37,184 bases of DNA from Peptococcaceae bacterium BRH_c4a (GTDB lineage: Bacteria > Bacillota > Desulfotomaculia > Desulfotomaculales > Desulfocucumaceae), in contig LADN01000057.1 in NCBI GenBank assembly GCA_000961585.1, positions 1 through 37,184 of the forward strand, read 5' to 3'. Below, piece by piece: positions 25,018 to 33,561 of the stretch. Every line of letters starts with the position of its first letter. Positions within the stretch are counted from its first letter, which is position 1. A program made the translations under genes and the position numbers. Below the pieces are notes generated by a model that did not search any database, was not told where the DNA came from, and saw only the letters and a program-made list of their open reading frames with translations.

Positions 25018-26853
25018 TCATCTGCCTTCTATAGCGTCCATAACCACCCTAAACGCCCTTTCTCCTGATAACTCGTCGTCCAAATGGGTAGCGTAGGATT
25101 TTATAAACTCTCTATCCTCTATGTAAGCAGGATAATCACCAGTTTCCATAAATAAAAGGATACTTTCCAAAAGCATATCTATTGAATAGTGGCACACTGC
25201 TCTTTTAGATAAAAGCCGGTGTTCCTGATCAGAAAACCTCCAATGTTTTAATAAAACGAAAACCGGCAAATATGAGCTGACTGATTCAAGTAAAACAGTA
25301 GAGGGTAAATCCAATATCACCACGTCTGATTTTAATAGTAATTCTTCAAAGCTTGGCTTCACCGTTATGAAGGCTATTCTTTCACTATCTTGGTACGTTT
25401 CGATCCAGGGGGGCTGGTTTCCAGGATGGAGTTTGACCAAAATTTTATTATTAGCCGAAATTCTCCCAAGTATGTCCATAATTTTCATCTGATCGAGGTA
25501 AAAAGTCCTGTCATTAAACCCCGGTATTCCGCAATACCAGTTATTTCCATAGTAACTGGTGGTTGCATAAAGTATTGTCTTTTCCTTTAAAAAAGTTTCT
25601 TTTTTGTCTTTGTTGATCTGCAGTTTATCAATCCGAGAAGAACCCACGGTTATAACCCTGGCTGTAGCCCAGCAATTTTTGTACAATTTTTCTACCTGAT
25701 TGCCAAAAACAAGGGAAATATCGGACGTTATCTGGTCCGTCAACCCAAAGAACTGCGTGGGCTTACCGTTGGAATCACCCACCATACCATGCTGCCACGT
25801 AATCACGGGAATACCGACGTTTCTCACCACCTGGTTAAAAGTGTGCATGGTAGCCCGGGGGGAACCGTAATTGAGTAATGCCTTTACTCTTAATTTTTTT
25901 ATTGTTTTTTCCACCCTCTCAGAAAGAGAGATGAAATTACAAGGAACCTCCCCCAGTAGATATTCAAACCTTTCCCTTAGCAATGGATAGAAATTAATTC
26001 CCTGATAATCGAAATAACTCATAAAGAATTGTCTTATTTCCAATCTCCCCAGCAAACCACTTTTTGCCCCATGCTGCCCCGCATCAGCAAAATCAGCGTC
26101 CAAATAGAAAATCCCATAACCCCTAGCATTCAGCTTTTCCATTATTGATGAAAATTCATTTTGGTCACTGTTTAAAATAATGTTGCCTTTATTACTAAAA
26201 AAATTTAAAGTTGCCAAAAGGCTTCTGTAATTTTTTTTCGAAAAATACCTTAAAAATGTACTTAAAGATATATTCTTCTTGGCGATCTGTTTTAATCTAC
26301 CCAGTGTTTTTACCTTTAGAGAGCCTTCATTTTCAGGAGGTTCCCCGGGAAGAAATACAATATCCCTGTCCCACCCATTAAGGCCCAAAATAAGGCTCCA
26401 CAAATTCTCGTTTTTTGAAAAACAGATACCAAAGGCGCCAAAGGGATAAAAACTGCTTTTATGAATAACCCCCTGCTGGCGGGGGAATTGGCCCAGTACT
26501 TTCTGCAGCATAAATATCCTGCTTTTTATCCCATCAAACAGAATCATCAGGGGGAAAAAATGAAACATAAAAGGTCTTAATTTCTGTTCCTTAAGTTTTA
26601 AATCGCCAGCATGAATAAGATCATCCATTTCCCTGCACAGATTTTCCACCATGGAATGATTTTCGGTGCATAAGGACTCCAGTTCATTGACCTCATAAAA
26701 ATCCTCGGGTATCGAATACTCAACCCCGGATTTTTCCAACTGCCACATGGCTGACGGTCCCAGAGCTATCCAGCAGCCATCACCCATGTTTCTTTTCATT
26801 ATGTCCTCAACCTGCCATCCATGCTCAGCCAAAAAAAGTTTGTCAGCAGTCAA
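25018..26853 (-). CDS. Large GT-B-like surface-carbohydrate transferase, function unknown
   Basis: A 611-aa protein with no membrane helices. The C-terminal half has ALLNYGSPRATMHTFN, VITWQHGMVGDSNGKP, ITVGSSRIDKL, ILVKLHPGNQPPW and VVILDLPSTVLLESVSSYLP. These spacings match GT-B-type CDP-glycerol glycerophosphotransferase/KpsC-S-like enzymes. The first 240 residues are not recognisable. It shares architecture, but little sequence, with the 626-aa protein at 16523-18403. The TTG start overlaps the Wzx stop (TTGA) and has GGAGG 8 nt upstream, so it is coupled to the flippase gene. Predicted role: transfer to the lipid-linked repeat unit. Confidence 0.72.
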   Translation of the reverse strand: MTADKLFLAEHGWQVEDIMKRNMGDGCWIALGPSAMWQLEKSGVEYSIPEDFYEVNELESLCTENHSMVENLCREMDDLIHAGDLKLKEQKLRPFMFHFFPLMILFDGIKSRIFMLQKVLGQFPRQQGVIHKSSFYPFGAFGICFSKNENLWSLILGLNGWDRDIVFLPGEPPENEGSLKVKTLGRLKQIAKKNISLSTFLRYFSKKNYRSLLATLNFFSNKGNIILNSDQNEFSSIMEKLNARGYGIFYLDADFADAGQHGAKSGLLGRLEIRQFFMSYFDYQGINFYPLLRERFEYLLGEVPCNFISLSERVEKTIKKLRVKALLNYGSPRATMHTFNQVVRNVGIPVITWQHGMVGDSNGKPTQFFGLTDQITSDISLVFGNQVEKLYKNCWATARVITVGSSRIDKLQINKDKKETFLKEKTILYATTSYYGNNWYCGIPGFNDRTFYLDQMKIMDILGRISANNKILVKLHPGNQPPWIETYQDSERIAFITVKPSFEELLLKSDVVILDLPSTVLLESVSSYLPVFVLLKHWRFSDQEHRLLSKRAVCHYSIDMLLESILLFMETGDYPAYIEDREFIKSYATHLDDELSGERAFRVVMDAIEGR

Positions 26854-28340
26854 CGCTCTATCCTCCCCTCCCGCAGCCTTTTAGCAAGATATTTTGCTGC
26901 TCCGCTGTTTCTAATACCGAGAATCACCGGCGGAAGGATAAGTATAAGTATCACAACAGATTTTTTTAGGGTGAAAATAATATCCTCGGTCAGGGAACTG
27001 CATAAAAGCTCTTGTTGCCCAAAATATACAAATATGGTTCCCATCCAAAGGGCTATCGGGATACCTTCGGCATAAATGACAAGGGCTCTTTTTCTTCCCA
27101 GCAACTCTTTGCCCAGGGTAAAAACTATATAAGTAAAATTGCAGGCATATGCCGCTACCACAACAAAGGCCACTCCAGCCATTGTTTTTATGCCCATGAT
27201 AAACCACATTACAATAAATAAAACAACCATCATCCCAAGGCTTAAAATGTTAGCCACACCGTAAGAACCCAGCCTCTTTTCGGCCACCCAGATGGTAAAA
27301 AGATTATTGTTTCTCAGGTCGAAGAAATTTGCGGTGAGCAGGATGGCCAGGGGTAGTATACCACCGGCATACAAGGGTATAACCTGCCTGATTAATAAAG
27401 GGGCAGCGGTAATTATACCCCAGTTGATCAGGGGAATAGCGACAAGCAGTTGGAACTGTATGAAATTATAAATGTCCAAGGCTATCTTTTCCCTGTCCTC
27501 TCCTTTGCCGTACTGCTCAAAGGTTCTGGTCATTAAAACGGTTCCAAACCTTATGCTGATATCCGCCCCCTGCACAAAAAAACTGCGGGCCATCATATAA
27601 ATACCAAGGGACTTTATATCCATGAATTTGGTTACCCAGAACATGTCCAGCATCAGGAAGAGACTGATAGGATAGTCTGCTATTTTACAGAAAATACTGT
27701 AGGAAGCCAGCCTTTTAAAGACATTCGCATCCCACATAAATTTTGTCCTTATATCAAAGCGGCGGGCCGAAAAGGTCATCCATGCAGCTTTTATTCCCTC
27801 GGCAAAAATGGCCCCCAGAAAAACCCCCCACAATCCCAGCAGATAGGCACCTATTGGCAACGCTATGGCCAGTATCAGGCTGTTTATGAAAAGCAATCTA
27901 CTTAATGGAATGTAAAGTTGCGCTCCCTGAAAAAAAGTGTTATATGATTCCTGTAATCTTGTAAAATACATCAGTGCCGCAGCCAGAACAATGGCAAAGA
28001 ATTCGGTCTCCGATACATTATTTTTCTTAAAAAGAGCGTAAATTAAGATACCGGCAAATACAACAGTAACCTCTACCAGTGAATATGTCAGGCTTACCGA
28101 CCTGCAGTTCTCCTGGCCCCTGTAATCTCCTTTTCCTTTTAAAATAGGAAGTTCCCTTACCGCCCCCGCCAATATGCCTATGGAAAAGGGAGTGGCGAAA
28201 CTTTTAACCACACCAACCAGATTCCATACTCCCATTATCTCCGGTGGAAGCATCCTTCTTAGAATGAAACCCTGAATGAAGAGTAAAATCTGAGATATTA
28301 AATTGATCCCACTGAAAGCCAGAGCATTTTTTAAGAACAT
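26850..28340 (-). CDS. wzx: Wzx-type lipid-linked oligosaccharide flippase
   Basis: A 496-aa polytopic protein with about 12-14 predicted membrane helices, starting FLKNALAFSGINLISQILLF, the usual opening of the polysaccharide-transport (MOP/MVF) superfamily. GIYMMARSFFVQGADISIRFG and later helix pairs fit Wzx. It would move undecaprenyl-linked repeat units across the cytoplasmic membrane. The TGA overlaps the following GT-B gene. A ribosome site AGGATC lies 7 nt before the ATG. With the Wzy-like gene (6424-7911) and the initiating transferase (5571-6239), it defines a Wzy-dependent pathway. Confidence 0.88.
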   Translation of the reverse strand: MFLKNALAFSGINLISQILLFIQGFILRRMLPPEIMGVWNLVGVVKSFATPFSIGILAGAVRELPILKGKGDYRGQENCRSVSLTYSLVEVTVVFAGILIYALFKKNNVSETEFFAIVLAAALMYFTRLQESYNTFFQGAQLYIPLSRLLFINSLILAIALPIGAYLLGLWGVFLGAIFAEGIKAAWMTFSARRFDIRTKFMWDANVFKRLASYSIFCKIADYPISLFLMLDMFWVTKFMDIKSLGIYMMARSFFVQGADISIRFGTVLMTRTFEQYGKGEDREKIALDIYNFIQFQLLVAIPLINWGIITAAPLLIRQVIPLYAGGILPLAILLTANFFDLRNNNLFTIWVAEKRLGSYGVANILSLGMMVVLFIVMWFIMGIKTMAGVAFVVVAAYACNFTYIVFTLGKELLGRKRALVIYAEGIPIALWMGTIFVYFGQQELLCSSLTEDIIFTLKKSVVILILILPPVILGIRNSGAAKYLAKRLREGRIER

Positions 28341-28355
28341 TTTTAAGATCCTAAC

Positions 28356-29069
28356 TTAAATATTAGTTTGCATATAAACCTCATCATACCATTTGATTAT
28401 TTCGGTGATATGAAACTCATTGTTCCGGGGATAGCAATACTGATATATTGCATTTATAAATTCATATTCCTCAGAAGTGTTGACATCAAGTTTAAGCTCT
28501 GGACGACTGAACTCCAGAGGACATTTTATCGTTCCAACCTTGAACTTGTCCCAGTTTTCATAAATATAACTGTGGGGGTGCTCCCTGTTAGCAGGATCAA
28601 CGGTTACTTTCCACAGTTTTTCCACCGTACCCATGCTGTACACCTCAGCCCCCAGCCCGTCTGGATAACCATTGTCATCAATGTTATGTGTATTTGAGGA
28701 AAAGTCATTACCGGTCTTAAGATGATAATCAATAATCCTGTCTATCTCTGCAGGTTCAATTACCGGGTTATCAGCACATAACCTGACAACAATATCAGCC
28801 TTGAATTTCCTGGCTACCTGGTAGTACCTGTCAACCAAATCATTTTCCGAACCCCTGAATACTTTAATATCCAGTTCGCCGGCAACTTTTAACAATACAT
28901 CATCCTCAGATTTAGTTGTGGTTGCCAGTACAATCTCATCAAGCCTAAGAGACCGTTTTACCCTTTCTACAAATCTGAAAATAAGCGGTTTTCCGGCAAG
29001 GTCGGCCATAGATTTACCGGGTAGTCTTGTTGATCCCATTCTGGCCTGTATAATACCTGCAACTTTCAC
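28356..29069 (-). CDS. SpsF-like cytidylyltransferase / glycosyltransferase-family protein
   Basis: About 237 aa. GIIQARMGSTRLPGKSMADLAG (nucleotide loop), FRGSENDLVDRYYQVA and VVRLCADNPVIEP (metal Asp), then EHPHSYIYEN are the SpsF family marks. The family is related to CMP-sugar synthetases and usually sits next to NeuB-like genes in spore-coat or flagellin glycan loci. GTG 29069 (GTGA overlap with the previous stop, GGGAGG 8 nt away) is preferred to ATG 29075. Together with the preceding genes it likely completes or activates the sugar made by the NeuB-like enzyme. Confidence 0.88.
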   Translation of the reverse strand: MKVAGIIQARMGSTRLPGKSMADLAGKPLIFRFVERVKRSLRLDEIVLATTTKSEDDVLLKVAGELDIKVFRGSENDLVDRYYQVARKFKADIVVRLCADNPVIEPAEIDRIIDYHLKTGNDFSSNTHNIDDNGYPDGLGAEVYSMGTVEKLWKVTVDPANREHPHSYIYENWDKFKVGTIKCPLEFSRPELKLDVNTSEEYEFINAIYQYCYPRNNEFHITEIIKWYDEVYMQTNI

Positions 29070-29899
29070 CAGCATGTCCTCCCACCATCAATAATCAGGG
29101 TAGAGCCAGTCATATATGAAGAAGCTTCAGAAACCAGGAAAAGAACAGCTGACTTGTATTCATCTTTTTCCGCCATTCTTCCGACAGGGATAAGATTTGT
29201 CAGCCTGGAAACGAACTCTTCAGGCTGGCCGGTATAAACACCACCCGGGGCAAGGGTATTGACCCGTATATTTTTATGGGCCCAGTAAGTAGCCAAGTAT
29301 TTTGTAAGACCAATAAGTCCATGTTTGACTACTGAATAAGTTACAGGCTTTACGGGCTGCTCCTCTTCCTTTAAACCGGGTTGTTTGTATAAACGCTGGT
29401 CTGGAGCAATGATGCCCAAGTCTGATGCTATATTTAATATTACGCCTCCACCATGGACAGCCATATAAGTACCAACAATCTGGCTGCATAAAAAAGCTCC
29501 TTTTAGGCCGACGGAAACGTCACTATTCCACTGTTCCAGGCTAAAATTTTCAAATCTGCTCATTATTTGATCATTACTGCCTTTTACTTTCGGATCATTT
29601 GCGGCATTATTAATTAAAATGTCTATACCATTAAATACTGCTGTAACTCTTTCCAAAGCATTTTTTATATCTCCGGGATCGGTTATATCTGTTTGCATTC
29701 CCAGGCAGGGAACCATATATTCATTTTTAATCCGTAAGGACTCCTTTTGGGCAAGCTCCCCGTTAATATCCCAGAGAACCGGTATTCCCCCGGCTTCGGC
29801 TATTGCCTCAGCGTGCTTAATACCTAGCAGGCCAGCGCCGCCGGTAATTATTGCCACCTTTTTATCCAGCCTGAATTTTTCTAAAGAACCTTTAGACAT
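29066..29899 (-). CDS. Short-chain dehydrogenase/reductase (first of two adjacent)
   Basis: A 277-aa classical SDR. AIITGGAGLLGIKHA (NAD(P) loop with an unusual GGAGLLG), LINNAAND, NIASDLGI and the catalytic TYSVVKHGLIGLTK (Tyr-x3-Lys) followed by RVNTLAPGGV. In related loci (for example PtmA of legionaminic-acid clusters) SDRs of this kind act on 3-keto or amino sugars. Its ATG is 2 nt downstream of the previous SDR stop, with AGAGGG inside that gene. Substrate unknown; the neighbouring isomerase suggests a phosphorylated ketose. Confidence 0.9.
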   Translation of the reverse strand: MSKGSLEKFRLDKKVAIITGGAGLLGIKHAEAIAEAGGIPVLWDINGELAQKESLRIKNEYMVPCLGMQTDITDPGDIKNALERVTAVFNGIDILINNAANDPKVKGSNDQIMSRFENFSLEQWNSDVSVGLKGAFLCSQIVGTYMAVHGGGVILNIASDLGIIAPDQRLYKQPGLKEEEQPVKPVTYSVVKHGLIGLTKYLATYWAHKNIRVNTLAPGGVYTGQPEEFVSRLTNLIPVGRMAEKDEYKSAVLFLVSEASSYMTGSTLIIDGGRTCW

Positions 29900-29901
29900 T
29901 A

Positions 29902-30675
29902 TTAAAACCCTCTCGTTTGTCCTCCGTCCACCACAAGGCAGGCGCCGGTTATGAATGATGCCCTAGGCGATGCCAGGAACAGAACCGAATCGGTCACTTC
30001 TTCCGGTATGCCAAGGCGCTTCAGTGGAACATTTGAATTAATATAATCGGTGGTTGATTTAAGGTTATCTTTAAGTTTCAAATCCCACGTGCTTCCTAAG
30101 AATAATATATTGCCCGGAGCAACGGTGTTAACCCTGATGTTATATTGGGCAAGCTTGTACGACAGATTTTTGGCTGAAGCTATTATTGCTGCCTTGGATG
30201 CCTCATATGCTATAGGGGCGCCAAGGGTTTCAATGCCCGCAATGGAGGAAATAAAAATAACCGATCCGCCATTACTCTTAAGAAACGGAACAGCTTCCCT
30301 GGCGATTTTTACACCTGATAAGAGGTTAATATCTATAAATCTATTCCACTCTAAGTCTGGCAGGTCATACTCCGGTTTACCCCGGCCGGATCCTATATTG
30401 GCAACTACTACATCCATTCTCCCAAAGCAGGCAACGGCCCTGGAAAGCGATTCCTTAATTTCATCAGTTTTGCTGAGGTCGACACAAATTCCGATAACAT
30501 TTCCTTCGCCAAATTCCTTCTTAAATTCCTCCACAGTGGTTTCAACTGATATTTTTTCCCTTCCAGTGACAATCACCTTTGAGCCCTCTTTGGCAAATCC
30601 ATACGAAATAGCCTTCCCAATTCCCCTGCTTGAGCCGGCAATAAAAACAACTTTGTCTTTTAAACCAAGATCCAA
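29902..30675 (-). CDS. Short-chain dehydrogenase/reductase (second of two adjacent)
   Basis: A 257-aa classical SDR of the FabG/3-ketoacyl reductase-like type. VFIAGSSRGIGKAIS, VVVANIGSGRG (in place of NNAG), FISSIAGIE and the catalytic IAYEASKAAIIASAK, then RVNTVAPGN. It is clearly different from the neighbouring SDR and not a recent duplicate. TTG 30675 has GGGGAT 7 nt upstream and lies 3 nt after the isomerase stop. Probably reduces or oxidises a hydroxyl of the sugar intermediate in the same pathway. Confidence 0.9.
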   Translation of the reverse strand: MDLGLKDKVVFIAGSSRGIGKAISYGFAKEGSKVIVTGREKISVETTVEEFKKEFGEGNVIGICVDLSKTDEIKESLSRAVACFGRMDVVVANIGSGRGKPEYDLPDLEWNRFIDINLLSGVKIAREAVPFLKSNGGSVIFISSIAGIETLGAPIAYEASKAAIIASAKNLSYKLAQYNIRVNTVAPGNILFLGSTWDLKLKDNLKSTTDYINSNVPLKRLGIPEEVTDSVLFLASPRASFITGACLVVDGGQTRGF

Positions 30676-30678
30676 CTG

Positions 30679-31506
30679 CTATCCCCACCTTTGAAGCTGT
30701 TCTACCACAAAGGCCTTATTTTTTGTACTCCATAATAACTCATCCGATCCCCGGGCTACCTGAAGGATGTATGGCCCGGTATAACCGCTTTTAGCTAACA
30801 TAGAGAAGCATTTGTCAAAATCAGTGCTTCCGCCTCCGACAGGTACTGTCCCCCCCCCCAATAACCTGTCCTTGACATGAACAGTGGCTATATATTTACC
30901 ATAACAGCTTAATTCTTTCTCCGGCTCGTACCCAAGGGAAGCGCTGTTACCCATATCGTAGTTGGCCCGGGCTGAGGGATGATCTAATTTTTGAAGGAAA
31001 TACAGAAAGGTTTCAGGTGGCAGCGAAGTTTCAAAGGCCAATGTTATTCCGGACCTGTGGATCTTATCAAGCAAAGGCTTGAATATCTCCACCAGACCAT
31101 CTATTTCATCCTGATCTTTAATTTCAGAATTATCAACAAAGGGTATTTCAAGATACTGTATCCCTGCCTCTTTGAGCCTGCCGATCAGCAGTTCCAAAAC
31201 ATTAAGGCGCTCGGAAAGTTCCACTGGTGAACAGCGTATAATTGGGCAATCCATAAAATAATCAGCACATACCGAAGCTATATTAACCCCTGTTTTTTTC
31301 ACCAGATCATTAATTTTCCGAAGTCCTTTTTCAGTAATTAAGGGATTCTCATTAAAACGGTATTCTTCTACAATCCAATCAATAAAGTCAAAGCCACATC
31401 TCTGTGCCGTAAAAAACTCCTGTTCCCAGTTTTCCCAGGGAAATGCCTGTATTTTCCCGTTTACAGGCGGCGACAACCTGCCCTGCATTATACCTATTTT
31501 ATTCAT
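30679..31506 (-). CDS. Sugar phosphate isomerase/epimerase (xylose-isomerase-like TIM barrel) with a G10 tract
   Basis: About 275 aa. IGIMQGRLSPP at the start is typical of the AP-endonuclease-2/xylose isomerase family in sialic-like loci; IDWIVEEYRFN, YLEIPFVDNSE, LAFETSLPPE, ANYDMGNSASLG and HVKDRLLGGGTVPVGGG give the metal-binding Glu/Asp/His residues. It presumably epimerises or isomerises a keto sugar. The coding strand has ten consecutive G at 30850-30859 inside the RLLGGGT segment. ATG 31506 is preferred, with GAGAG close by; a GTG at 31518 forms a GTGA overlap with the previous gene and is an alternative. Confidence 0.87.
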   Translation of the reverse strand: MNKIGIMQGRLSPPVNGKIQAFPWENWEQEFFTAQRCGFDFIDWIVEEYRFNENPLITEKGLRKINDLVKKTGVNIASVCADYFMDCPIIRCSPVELSERLNVLELLIGRLKEAGIQYLEIPFVDNSEIKDQDEIDGLVEIFKPLLDKIHRSGITLAFETSLPPETFLYFLQKLDHPSARANYDMGNSASLGYEPEKELSCYGKYIATVHVKDRLLGGGTVPVGGGSTDFDKCFSMLAKSGYTGPYILQVARGSDELLWSTKNKAFVVEQLQRWG

Positions 31507-31514
31507 TTTCTCTC

Positions 31515-32489
31515 TCACTTGTTTTTAAAAGAATAGGGTGATGGACCAGATGCCCCTTTACCAGTTTTACTCCATTTCATTATTTGTTCCTCAATATTAA
31601 CACCGACATTATTACTCCAGGTATCCAGCAATTTTTTGGTAATGGCTCCCATTGTACCGTTTCCTATTTTTACAGTGTTTAAAGACATCACCGGCAAAAG
31701 ACAAAACGGTGTGCCGGTCATAAACGCCTCATCCGCATTGTAGACATCATAAGGTTCAATATTCTTTTCAATACATTTAAGCCCTGTTTGTTGAGATAGT
31801 TCAAAAATATAATCCCTGCTTATACCCCGCAGTATATTACGGGGTTCGGGAGTAATGACTACACTATCCTTAACAATGAAAAAATTATCTCCGGTTCCCT
31901 CGGCAATAAATCCGTCGGGATCAACAAGTAAGGCCCAGTTATTTTTCCCTTCATATTGGGAAACCTCTATATTGGCCATTTGGTAGTGCAGTCTGCTCCT
32001 GTTTTTCACCTTGGGCTCCAATAGTTGGGCCGGAATGGCCCTCTGTGAAGGTATAACCGCATTTATACCTTCATCAAAAAGGCATCCCATTGATGAAACT
32101 GTCCATCTTAATGGGAAATCAGCAATAATTACATTGGTGCCTTTATGGGAACACACAACGTCCTGGTAAATTGACAGCAATCCCCTTGAAACATCTATCA
32201 TGACCCGGTGTTCGTCGTCTTCCTCAAAAAGAGGATCATTGATTTTTATAGTTTCGTAAACAGCCTGTTCCATCTCATCCATGGAAATGGGTATATCTAT
32301 ATGAACATATTTTGCCGAGGCATAAAGTCTTTCAATATGCTCCCTCAGCTTAAACTGCACCTTATTAAAGGAGCGGGTCATTTCAAAAACCATGTCCCCG
32401 AACATAAGGGCTGAATCGTAAATAGATATCTTTGCCTCTGATTCAGGAACAAATTCGCCGTTAAAATAAACCATTCTTCCAGGTTTCAT
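31515..32489 (-). CDS. Class IV aminotransferase (D-amino-acid / branched-chain type)
   Basis: A 324-aa fold-type IV enzyme. VYFNGEFVPESEAKISIYD, FGDMVFEMTRSF, the Schiff-base lysine in EPKVKNRSRLHYQMAN (about 160), LLVDPDGFIAEGTGDNFFIV (PLP phosphate site) and TGTPFCLLPV are the standard blocks. Class IV enzymes use branched-chain amino acids or D-alanine as donors. Its place between a KdsC-GmhA fusion and a sugar isomerase suggests amination of an open-chain keto sugar, not a nucleotide sugar, because class IV enzymes act on small oxo-acids or oxo-compounds. GAGGCG lies 7 nt before the ATG. Confidence 0.9.
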   Translation of the reverse strand: MKPGRMVYFNGEFVPESEAKISIYDSALMFGDMVFEMTRSFNKVQFKLREHIERLYASAKYVHIDIPISMDEMEQAVYETIKINDPLFEEDDEHRVMIDVSRGLLSIYQDVVCSHKGTNVIIADFPLRWTVSSMGCLFDEGINAVIPSQRAIPAQLLEPKVKNRSRLHYQMANIEVSQYEGKNNWALLVDPDGFIAEGTGDNFFIVKDSVVITPEPRNILRGISRDYIFELSQQTGLKCIEKNIEPYDVYNADEAFMTGTPFCLLPVMSLNTVKIGNGTMGAITKKLLDTWSNNVGVNIEEQIMKWSKTGKGASGPSPYSFKNK

Positions 32490-32502
32490 CTAATCGCCTC
32501 TT

Positions 32503-33561
32503 TTAATTTTCCTTAAAAAGACTTCTCTCAACGTATTCACAGATCAAATGCCCGATTAAAATATGGGCTTCCTGAATCCTTGGGGTGGATTCCGAAGGAA
32601 CAGCCACACAATAGTCAGTCATTTTATAGATTGTGCTTTCTTTATTGTTTCCGGTCAGCCCTATTGTCGTCATTCCTCTGCTTTTTGCAACTCTAATTGC
32701 CTCCACAATGTTTTTTGAATTTCCACTGGTGGAAATAGCAATTAAAACATCTCCCTCCCTCCCCTTGGCCTCAATTTGCCTTGAAAATACAACATCAAAG
32801 CTGTAATCATTCCCCACCGCAGTAAGAGTGGAGGTGTTTACGGTCAAAGCTTCAGCATCCAGGGCCTTTCTCTCCAAGAAGAACCTGCTTACCAGTTCAG
32901 TGGCGATGTGTTGAGAATCTGCGGCGCTCCCTCCATTGCCGCATATCAGAAGTTTGCCTCCGGCTTTATAGCAGTCCACCAGCACCCCTGCAATCCTGAC
33001 AATTTTTTGATAAAAACCTTCCTGCTTTTCCATGAGGGAAATAACCTTTATGTGATCGCCTATCCTATCTCTCCAAAAAGAAAAGGAATCAGTATCACTG
33101 TTTCTCGTGTTCAGTATAAACCTGGACACCTCTTTTATAACCCCATTACCTTTTACCGCATCTGTAACATGCCTGACTGAATTCTTAACTTCAGTGTCAG
33201 CGTCCGAGGGGGCAAAACTATGATCTAAGTAAGAGAGTAATTCAATATCTTTTTTTGAATCCCCCACAAAACATACATCTGATTCTTTCAGCCCTTCCCG
33301 GGCTGCAATATCCTTAAAATATGCCAGTTTATCTTTACATCCGCTGATGAAAAAATCAGGTGCAAACCTTTTGTTTACATACTTTGAGAAGTTGCTGTTC
33401 TCTCCGGTAATAAATCCTACCCTTATCCCGGACCTTTTCAACTCGAATATTGCATCAATATCATCAAATGTAATCCTTTTTTGCTCTGTGCCTTCGGGAC
33501 CAATATAAACGGATCCATCTGTCAAAACCCCGTCGATGTCAAAAAAAACAACATCTATCAT
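32503..33561 (-). CDS. KdsC-GmhA fusion: HAD sugar-phosphate phosphatase joined to a SIS-type isomerase
   Basis: One frame of 352 aa with two catalytic domains. Residues about 1-150 form a KdsC-like HAD: VFFDIDGVLTDGSVYI (motif I), FITGENSNFS (motif II) and CFVGDSKKDIELL (motif IV). Residues about 165-350 form a GmhA/DiaA-type SIS domain: LLICGNGGSAADSQHIATEL, LIAISTSGNSKNIVEAI and RIQEAHILIGHLICE. KdsC dephosphorylates Kdo-8-phosphate and GmhA isomerises sedoheptulose-7-phosphate, so a combined enzyme would isomerise and then dephosphorylate a sugar phosphate, or work on both sides of the NeuB-like condensation. TAAATG joins it to the previous stop. Confidence 0.88.
   Translation of the reverse strand: MIDVVFFDIDGVLTDGSVYIGPEGTEQKRITFDDIDAIFELKRSGIRVGFITGENSNFSKYVNKRFAPDFFISGCKDKLAYFKDIAAREGLKESDVCFVGDSKKDIELLSYLDHSFAPSDADTEVKNSVRHVTDAVKGNGVIKEVSRFILNTRNSDTDSFSFWRDRIGDHIKVISLMEKQEGFYQKIVRIAGVLVDCYKAGGKLLICGNGGSAADSQHIATELVSRFFLERKALDAEALTVNTSTLTAVGNDYSFDVVFSRQIEAKGREGDVLIAISTSGNSKNIVEAIRVAKSRGMTTIGLTGNNKESTIYKMTDYCVAVPSESTPRIQEAHILIGHLICEYVERSLFKEN

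Noticed and set aside
30050-30694. Plus-strand open frame of 214 codons opposite the second SDR
   Set aside because: The minus-strand SDR has all catalytic motifs, and the plus reading has no domain I recognise.
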